Assembly: GCA_900618425.1 (NCBI GenBank) | Contig: UZAN01042046.1 | Span: 8,172 to 22,364, forward strand | Direction of reading: 5' to 3' | Source of the DNA: Echinostoma caproni | Lineage: Eukaryota; Platyhelminthes; Trematoda; Plagiorchiida; Echinostomatidae | DNA length: 14,193 nt | In this document: positions 8,511-14,193 of the stretch, piece after piece | Position numbering within the stretch: position 1 is the stretch's first letter | Layout: every line of letters starts with the position of its first letter | Translations under genes and position numbers: made by a program | Notes under the pieces: model-generated | What the model saw: the letters and a program-made list of their open reading frames with translations, nothing else | The model's database searches: none | What the model was told of the DNA's origin: nothing

Positions 8511-8995
8511 AGCCTTGACCTCAATATTGTTCGGTCATTGTATTCAGCTTGCACTTCTAACCTTTGCATAAGTGGAACCACTGGGTTCTCCCAGGCTAGT
8601 TGGTGGTAAGTAGTGTTGTTGATTTGCTTCCTTCCGAAAGTCTTTTTGAGTGGATGAAACGGCACGAGAGGTGATAACCTCATTTGGGGGAAATCACCGT
8701 CTCCAAGTTACGATTTCGTTGTAGCTCTTTATTTGGGAGGGCGCTTGCGAAGTAAAAATCCACCACTTCCTCATATTGGTGTTCGTTCGTGGCTGTAGTG
8801 TGCCTAAATCTGCTTTTTTCACGGTTAGACATCATTCTGGTGGCCGTTATCTTATGCACTACCTGCGGACACTCCAGATAGCATTTAACTAGCCGGAATT
8901 GATATCCGCTCTATTGTGAGTACCTCTTACGAGGTTTCTCATGAAAGCAGTTGTAACTAGGATGTGTTTCTTTCTGTTTCATTTCTATACCTCAG

Positions 8996-9620
8996 ATTAC
9001 TTCTTGGAGGACTGCATCAAAATGCTCAACTACGTGCCACCTATTGACGATAGAAAACGTAAGCGTCGACTAGATCCTGCTCAAGAACTGGAGGCTAGCG
9101 AGGAAAATTGCAATAACATTTGTGATCCAGAGTACGGACCAGTCGTGGCAAACGCTATGCGTGAAATCACGGAAAAAGAAGTCCCATTTGATCTTGTTGC
9201 ACGCCTTCTCGAGCAGATCGCTTCCATGGATATTCCTGGATCTGTTCTGATATTTCTACCCGGATGGAATATTATCAGCCTCTTGAGAAAATTCCTGCAG
9301 GCGCACCCACGTTTTGGAAGCACCGACTATCTGATACTTCCATTACATTCACAAGTACCGAGAGAAGATCAACGCCTCGTATTTCGCTCCCCTCCCCCGG
9401 GTGTCACAAAAATTGTGCTATCTACAAACATTGCCGAGACATCAATCACGATCAATGATGTTGTTTTTGTGATCGACTTTTGTTTGGTTCGAATGAAGCA
9501 ATTCACAGCGCGCAATAATCTCACGTCCTATTCAACCTCTTGGGCTAGTAAAACCAATCTGGAGCAAAGACGAGGTCGGGCAGGACGTGTTCGTCCAGGA
9601 TATGCATTTCATTTGTGCAG
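8996..9620 (+). CDS. DHX9: Exon 5: RecA2 domain, motifs IV to VI
   Basis: This encodes the split Tyr 366, residues 367-573 and two bases of Ser 574. It begins YFLEDC as in human. A variable insertion follows with RKRKRR (385-390) and an acidic stretch, where human DHX9 has a lysine/aspartate-rich loop. Then come FLPGW (452-456), LPLHSQVPREDQ, motif V TNIAETS (509-515), which couples RNA contact to ATP, and motif VI QRRGRAGR (556-563) with the arginine finger. The stretch VIDFCLVRMKQFTARNN departs from human VIDSCKQKVKLFTAHNN around a position that is usually basic. The donor is AG|GTAGGA, phase 2, weaker than the others; the codon completes as AGC with exon 6. Confidence 0.97.
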
Positions 9621-9934
9621 GTAGGATCACGTTTGTCTATCGTTTGAGACCCATTCCAATCTACCCGAGATTGAACTTCGTCGTCTATCTCTCATTTGTT
9701 GTCCAATATTCCTATGGGAAATTCGTTACCATAATTGTTGGTGTAACAGTGAAGCAAGTAATCGTCGCGGATAAAGCTTGTATCTCTCATTGTTCCCTTG
9801 TCGACGATTGAGAGGTCCCCAAGGATGATGTTGGAACGCATGGGAAGGATATTGTTTTCAGTCCCGGCAGTTTTATTGGAATCGAGTTGGTGTGATGACC
9901 AGTCTTGTCCGGATTTGTTTTTTTCCTTTCTCCA

Positions 9935-10085
9935 TTATCTATTATGTGATGAACAACAGACGGGACTGGACCCCATGGTTACGAAGACCGGCTGTTCAGT
10001 GATGAAAACCGGTTACCTAAGCCCCAGGACTCGAAGTGGTGAACCACATAAAGCCCCAATAGGTCTGGCATGATATTGGGTGGTG
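9935..10085 (-). mobile_element. SINE-like copy C, inverted
   Basis: The reverse complement matches the family body: TTATGTGGTTCACCACTTC, GGGGCTTAGGTAACCGG, a TCATCACTGAACAGC block close to copy B's TCCATCAATGAACAGC, and TTGTTCATCACAT at the 3' end. The distal arm of the terminal stem-loop is lost, replaced by TAATAGATAATGG before an A-rich tail. It appears closest to copy B. The tRNA-like head is not recognisable. Confidence 0.68.
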
Positions 10086-10516
10086 CCATGCTTACTGTAT
10101 CTGCCGACTGATACATTATACTTTTAGTGATAAAGATAGTTGGGCAAGACATTAGAAAGCAGTTCCACAAGCAGCATAAAAGTATCACTTGAAACAAAGT
10201 CAAACAAAAAATAAATATACAGGATACTCTACACTTCCAGAATCAGTGGCGTACACTGCAACTGTCCAAGTTTTGCGGTGACTAAAAAGAGGGATAGGAA
10301 GAAACCATTAAGTCTTTAGACGTGAAACGACGCAAGGAGCTAGATACAGATAATACACACAGATAGAATTCAATCAGTTAATCAGAACAACAATTTTAAG
10401 ATCACAGCTTGTTGGAACTGCAGAGATGAGCGCGTGTTGCGTAAACATACTAATTCGTATCTCACCGTAGCTATAAATGTCTTGTGATCAATTTGAATCT
10501 GTTAAGAAATTCGCTT

Positions 10517-10780
10517 GGGTGGTGGCCCAGTGGTTTAGTTACCATCGGCGTGCTTTGGATCCAATGATCGGAGGTTTATACCCCGCCACCTGACTTTGGT
10601 CTTAGGCAGCTTTGCTGTCATCCGGTTCAATACCACACCTATCCCAGTGGGGCCTTATGTGGTTCACCATTTCATTCACGTGACAGAGGACGCCGGTTTC
10701 CATCAATGAATAACAAGTCTTCGCAACTATGAGGCTCACCCCTTCTGCTATTCATCACACAAAAAATGTGTGATCTAAAA
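10517..10780 (+). mobile_element. SINE-like copy D with tRNA-like head
   Basis: The first 74 bases (10517-10590) resemble a decayed tRNA. GGTGGTG can pair with CGCCACC as an acceptor stem, TGGCCCAGTGG (10523-10533) is a good A box, and GGTTTATACC (10574-10583) is a B box with about two changes. No proper anticodon arm forms; the middle is the palindrome TTGGATCCAA. The body includes TTATGTGGTTCACCAT and TTTCCATCAATGAATAACAA. The 3' end is a perfect 8-bp stem-loop, ATCACACA/TGTGTGAT (10754-10761 with 10767-10774), then an A-rich tail. This is the best-preserved copy and defines the family. Confidence 0.75.
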
Positions 10781-11350
10781 AGGACACAAAATCCACTATA
10801 TGCCAATCTTGTGTTCAAACACTGACTTCTCTGATTATTTTGTGAGGCGGTTAACGTTACGTAGTCATACAATAAGTCGACTGATCACTGCTATCTTTGC
10901 AATTAGTCAAATGTGCATCTGTAAGCACTCATACCGACGACTCATAGTTCTAGCTGTAGGATTTCCTGATTAATCAGTTTGTTTAGTGATAAATTAAGTA
11001 ATTATAAATTGTAGAGACCTAAAGAGGACAAACGGTGTGAAATGTTAACATTGCAGTTCCAATCGTTGACGTGAAGCGAGCTGTCGCCTACATAGCACAT
11101 TAAGTTGATAAACCCTGTTCAGAGTTTACCCTCTCCAAACCAGTTGATTAATTGCACCGACACCTTTGGGTGATACAATCGAACTATCAGAACTTGAGTA
11201 CCAAGCAATAGTTTGTAATTGCGGTTCCTTACCACTGGTTTGAAGAAAAAATCTAGGATTAATGAATACAATACGTTGTGATCGTGTTAATTCAAGCAAG
11301 CAGACACGTGAGGTTTTTAATGAATAATGACAATTTAATTTCTATTTCAG

Positions 11351-11529
11351 CCGTGCTCGTTTTGATCAGCTGAAGCAGCACTCAACACCGGAGATTTTGC
11401 GTACCCCGTTGCATGAGTTGGCTTTGCTCATCAAATTGCTTCGCTTAGGCTCTGTTGGGGACTTTCTCATGAAGGCGATGCAGCCACCACCCTTGGATGC
11501 TGTCATTGAAGCGGAATACACTCTCAAAG
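11351..11529 (+). CDS. DHX9: Exon 6: winged-helix domain after motif VI
   Basis: This encodes the last base of Ser 574, residues 575-633 and the first base of Glu 634. It reads [20 protein letters not shown], then [19 protein letters not shown], then [15 protein letters not shown]. These match human RARFERLETHMTPEMFRTPL, HEIALSIKLLRLGGIGQFL and [15 protein letters not shown]. This winged helix packs on RecA1 and links the motor to the ratchet domain. The acceptor is TATTTCAG|C and the donor G|GTACTA, a weak donor in phase 1. Both split codons (AG|C Ser, G|AG Glu) restore the residues expected by homology, which fixes the borders. Confidence 0.96.
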
Positions 11530-12873
11530 GTACTAAATGAGTTTTTCTATTTTTCTGTCTGAGTACGATCGAGCTTCCTCAGTTTGAGGCATCTGTCACA
11601 TTGAATTTATATTTTTCTATCCACCAAACGCTAAGTGTATGTTACGACAGTTTGACCACTGGTCTCAAGCTTGCAAGAGGTCGCTATCACCCACAGTCGT
11701 GTAAAAATACCCCGGGGTGTGTACGCCAGCCTTCATTGCATTCCACGCGTTTTTCTACTACTGGTTCATCAGTGCGGAAAGTAGATATCAGGTATGCGCC
11801 TGGATGGAATTCTTCAGCGTGTTGCGGACTGAGGACTATGGTACCTTAAAGCCCCGGGCCGAAAAGAGAACGCAGGTACAGTGGACGCAAGACAGTCTAC
11901 TAGGGAGTGTCAGAATGATAACTCGATCATTTTATTACCTCCGGTGCGTTCTGAAATGTTTATCGGTAATGACCAATCATCAACGTTGGACCGCCCGGTT
12001 GAATGCACGCTCACTGTCTCACCAGTCAGCTGAGTTCAAATGCACACCCAGTTGTGCAGCTTTTTTCTCTAGGGTTTTCTCACAAAATTTTCGAATGATT
12101 CCTTTTTAAAATCTGACCTTCCTGATAAACGATAATCCGACCGCGATTGTGCTAGCTTAACAGTTGGTGTTTACTAAACTGGAACCTTTGGTTTCACCAC
12201 CAAATCTGACTATCCGCAATTATTCGAATGTGTTGTAGCTGTCCGGTAGCTTTTACCATACGATGTATACACACGGCAGGCTGTCCGTTTCAAACCTGCT
12301 GTCCACGTCGTGTTGCACGAGTCTGGTGGGTTGACTGGGCAAGTAGTGCTGAGATACTCGCTGCGCTTGACCTCGATAGACGCTCGCTTTGAAACAGGTT
12401 TCGTAGATGTGCAAATGTTTGTCGAGGTAAGCGGTGATTGGATGGGAAACGGTGATCAAAGGACAACCTGGCTTAGGACTATAAAACCTTGAATGGAGTT
12501 CTTGATTAGGGAGGTCTCGCAAGGGTTTCTGGTTGGGCACCTTGCAGCCGCTAATCATTGGTTACGGACTAAGTGATACGATTGACTGTGACGGTGAACT
12601 AGCACGTGCAATTCATTTTTGCACATTTTTTGTGCCCATTTGGACTGAATATGTGCTAGTGAATCTGCTTAGCACAATCAGTCTATGTAACGCTTTTTCT
12701 TTTTACTTTTCTGCGGCGTTTAATGTCGCTTCTGATTTCAACCTATTATCGGGTTTCCGGTGGCGTATTCTTGTTTCTTTGTTCGATTACATCCTTCATA
12801 TTCAAGTTTCAAAATTTGCGATTCTGCAGCCTGTCATGCTGTTTTCACGCTCTCCCATTCCTCCTCACAACAG
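11530..12873 (+). other. Intron 6 (1,344 bp), unclassified sequence
   Basis: Donor GTACTA, acceptor CACAACAG. The parts 11640-11900 and 12240-12560 are GC-richer than the rest and carry frames of 80 to 130 codons on either strand, overlapping each other antiparallel, without recognisable motifs. They may be old repeats. The frames entering exon 7 from 12723 are intronic read-through. Confidence 0.8.
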
Positions 12874-13250
12874 AGATGAAAGCTCTTGATAAGAATGACG
12901 AACTCACACCCTTGGGATCCATATTAGCCAGGTTACCAATCGAACCACGCCTGGGCAAGATGATGGTGTTTGCTTGCGTTTTCAAACTTGGTTGTGCCTC
13001 TGCGCTTCTCGCTTCCGCCTCCAGTCTTGGTATTGATCCGTTCCTGATGCCACCGGATCGTCGTCGATTGTCTGAAGGTCAGCGACAGTTTTCCGCTGGT
13101 TACTGCAGTGATCATCTAGCCGGCCTAAACATTTTCCAAGTTTGGTCTGCTGAACGTGCTCGCCGTGGTGATACAGCTGCTGATATGTTATGTGAACGTC
13201 GTGAATTAAATGGTCCTTCGTTACGCATTTTGGAGGATGCAGGAAATCAG
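12874..13250 (+). CDS. DHX9: Exon 7: ratchet (HA2) domain
   Basis: This encodes the end of Glu 634 and residues 635-759. It starts MKALDKNDELTPLGSILARL, then PIEPRLGKMMVFACVF, the HA2 signature (human LDANDELTPLGRILAKL and PIEPRFGKMMIMGCIF). It continues with the helical ratchet that contacts RNA: FLMPPDRRRLSEGQRQFSAG, SDHLAGLNIFQVWSAERARR, CERRELNGPSLRILEDAGNQ. The central part, CASALLASASSLGIDPF, is small-residue rich like human ICTIAAATCFPEPF. The acceptor is ACAACAG|AG and the donor CAG|GTAATT, phase 0. In-frame ATG codons upstream (12723, 12834) are intronic, not starts. Confidence 0.96.
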
Positions 13251-13417
13251 GTAATTCACACAATTCCCACACCTGATAATTTACTTCACTGTTTTAGTTA
13301 TGCTTTGTTTTGCTATTTTCGAACCCAGTTATCAGTACAAATTACTGATGGTGATATTTCTTTTTTGTTTACGATGCTCTTCTTATTACTTATAAATTTT
13401 CTGTTTCCTTTGTTCAG

Positions 13418-13681
13418 ATTCGTATGATACTACTCAATCTGTCCTTCCCCGAAGAATGTCTTTCGGATGCTTCGATCGATTTCAATGTGCCCAACAATCC
13501 GGATTGTATCACATTGACCTCGTTGCTAACACTCGGTCTTTATCCAAATATTTGTGCCCATGTGGAGAAACGAAAAATGCTCACCGTGGAGGGCACGGTG
13601 GCTTTGGCACACAAGGGTTCCGTGAACTGTTCCAATGTCGCTGTCAAATTTGCCCACCCGTTCTTTGTCTTCGATGAGAAG
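13418..13681 (+). CDS. DHX9: Exon 8: end of ratchet and start of OB fold
   Basis: This encodes residues 760-847. IRMILLNLSFPEECL matches human LKEILINSGFPEDCL with no gap across the junction. DCITLTSLLTLGLYPNICAH and then VEKRKMLTVEGTVALAHKGS match human DVVISLLAFGVYPNVCYH and KEKRKILTTEGRNALIHKSS, and the exon closes with HPFFVFDEK against human SPFFVFGEK. This is the first half of the OB fold, which in MLE/DHX9 contributes to RNA binding and to uridine preference. The acceptor is TGTTCAG|ATT and the donor AAG|GTAATG, phase 0. The remaining OB strands (human IRTRAIS onwards) lie beyond the window. Confidence 0.96.
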
Positions 13682-14193
13682 GTAATGTGATTGAGTTACC
13701 GACCTCGGTGCTCTTTCCTCCGTCCTCATTAATCCTATATAGGTCGTGTTGTATCATCACCAGCGACCTCAGAAACCCATTAAAATAGTTAAATCTACTA
13801 TCGTCTTCCACGCGTGGCTTTATGACGCAGCTCTGATTCTCTTTTGATAAATTAGTTCAGGAAAGAAACAAACTAAATACCCTCATACATCACTCGCACG
13901 ACCAAACAATTATCTGTTCATACGCATTTCACTCCACCCTCATTTTCCTTTACCACAGAATATACTATAATCAGTCATTCAGTGCATTTACCGAGGGTGC
14001 GCATCTCTGACCCTCCCATATGGAAGTGCTACCTGCAATCCCCGCAGGGTGATGCCGGTGGTCCTTCACCGTGGCGTATTACATTCACCCAAATCCTAGT
14101 GCTCCCTTAAGAATAACTGTCACGCTTTTCGCATAGAAATGGCTTGCCAGGCAGAAAATCCGACATCCTCAAAAACCGCCACTGATCGTCCAT
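13682..14193 (+). other. Start of intron 8; no further exon found
   Basis: This begins with donor GTAATG. I looked for the next conserved segment of DHX9 (an R-T-R-A-I/V-S stretch and a V-T-P-L-Q-L-L-L stretch) in the plus frames and did not find it, so the next exon is outside. The part from about 13970 is GC-richer and may be a repeat, but matches nothing I recognise. Confidence 0.75.

Larger units (their letters stand above)
7778..8995 (+). other. Intron 4 (1,218 bp) with AT microsatellite and RTE relic
   Basis: Donor GTAAGT, acceptor TACCTCAG. It contains the (AT)19 run at 8078-8115 and a minus-strand RTE C-terminal relic at about 8300-8510. The open frame that begins with ATG at 8941 runs into exon 5, but its first 18 codons are intronic. 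The remaining sequence shows nothing I recognise. Confidence 0.88.
9621..11350 (+). other. Intron 5 (1,730 bp) with two oppositely oriented SINE copies
   Basis: Donor GTAGGA, acceptor TATTTCAG. It contains SINE copy C (minus) and copy D (plus), 430 bases apart. Between them and from 10780 to 11350 the sequence is AT-rich with no recognisable coding or repeat signal. Confidence 0.88.
3033..13681 (+). other. DHX9: Partial gene: ATP-dependent RNA helicase A / DHX9 orthologue (eight exons, both ends outside the window)
   Basis: Spliced exons give 847 codons in one frame, colinear with human DHX9 from dsRBD2 to the OB fold. The order is dsRBD2 half (1-61), minimal transactivation/linker region with a WNPWTGCNIDEGP signature (133-145), Walker A GETGCGKT (205-212), TQPRR (237-241), DEIH box (305-308), SAT (337-339), FLPGW (452-456), TNIAETS (509-515), QRRGRAGR (556-563), then winged helix, ratchet and OB start. 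DHX9 proteins are mainly nuclear 3'-5' NTP-dependent helicases acting on dsRNA, R-loops and structured RNA in transcription, splicing and RNP remodelling. DEIH plus an N-terminal dsRBD separates this from other DEAH/RHA helicases such as DHX15 or DHX36. All visible introns are GT-AG. Missing here are dsRBD1, the start codon, the OB end and any RGG tail. Confidence 0.96.

Noticed and set aside
8941..8995. ATG at 8941 as start of an independent helicase protein
   Set aside because: Homology starts at 8996 after TACCTCAG and joins exon 4 through a split Tyr codon; the upstream codons are intronic.
10517..10590. A functional tRNA gene at the head of SINE copy D
   Set aside because: The A box and acceptor-like stem are good, but the B box is degenerate and no anticodon arm with a seven-base loop forms; a repeat body and tail follow directly.
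12723..12873. Coding extension upstream of exon 7
   Set aside because: The open codons are hydrophobic and unlike DHX9, and the split Glu codon places the acceptor at 12872-12873.
1..14193. CRISPR array, operon or bacterial defence system
   Set aside because: The window is an intron-rich animal gene; there are no regularly spaced identical repeats and no prokaryotic gene layout.

Overview
This window is eukaryotic. It carries the middle part of one plus-strand, intron-split gene for an RNA helicase A / DHX9 (Drosophila maleless) orthologue. Eight exons at 3033-3216, 6064-6318, 6416-6619, 7324-7777, 8996-9620, 11351-11529, 12874-13250 and 13418-13681 join with compatible phases and GT-AG borders. 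They give 847 codons without a stop, running from inside the second double-stranded-RNA-binding domain, through the linker and both RecA domains, to the winged-helix/ratchet (HA2) region and the start of the OB fold. The first dsRBD, the start codon, the end of the OB fold and any RGG tail are not visible here, so the gene is cut at both window edges.

The organism is probably a flatworm, most likely a trematode fluke. The grounds are a fairly balanced base composition (richer in GC than schistosome DNA as I know it), introns from 97 bp to 2.8 kb, and intronic relics of RTE-like LINEs whose residue patterns resemble those of fluke elements. This placement is inference. The gene identity is much firmer than the species.

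Layout: 1-3032 is an upstream intron with no recognisable exon. It holds a 22-G run with an ambiguous base, an inverted repeat around a B-box-like motif, a cluster of three hairpins and one SINE copy. Intron 1 (3217-6063) holds a decayed minus-strand RTE reverse transcriptase, a short plus-strand RTE scrap and a diverged direct repeat. Intron 3 has a second SINE copy. Intron 4 has an (AT)19 microsatellite and a second minus-strand RTE relic. Intron 5 has two SINE copies in opposite orientation, one with a tRNA-like head. Intron 6 and the 3' end hold unclassified sequence.

The most interesting signal outside the gene is a four-copy SINE-like family. Its 3' end is a conserved stem-loop followed by an A-rich tail, and inverted copies flank the exons of the helicase motor. 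Vertebrate DHX9 unwinds exactly such inverted-repeat duplexes, so self-regulation through these repeats is a testable but speculative idea. I see no prokaryotic-type system, CRISPR array or other complete gene.
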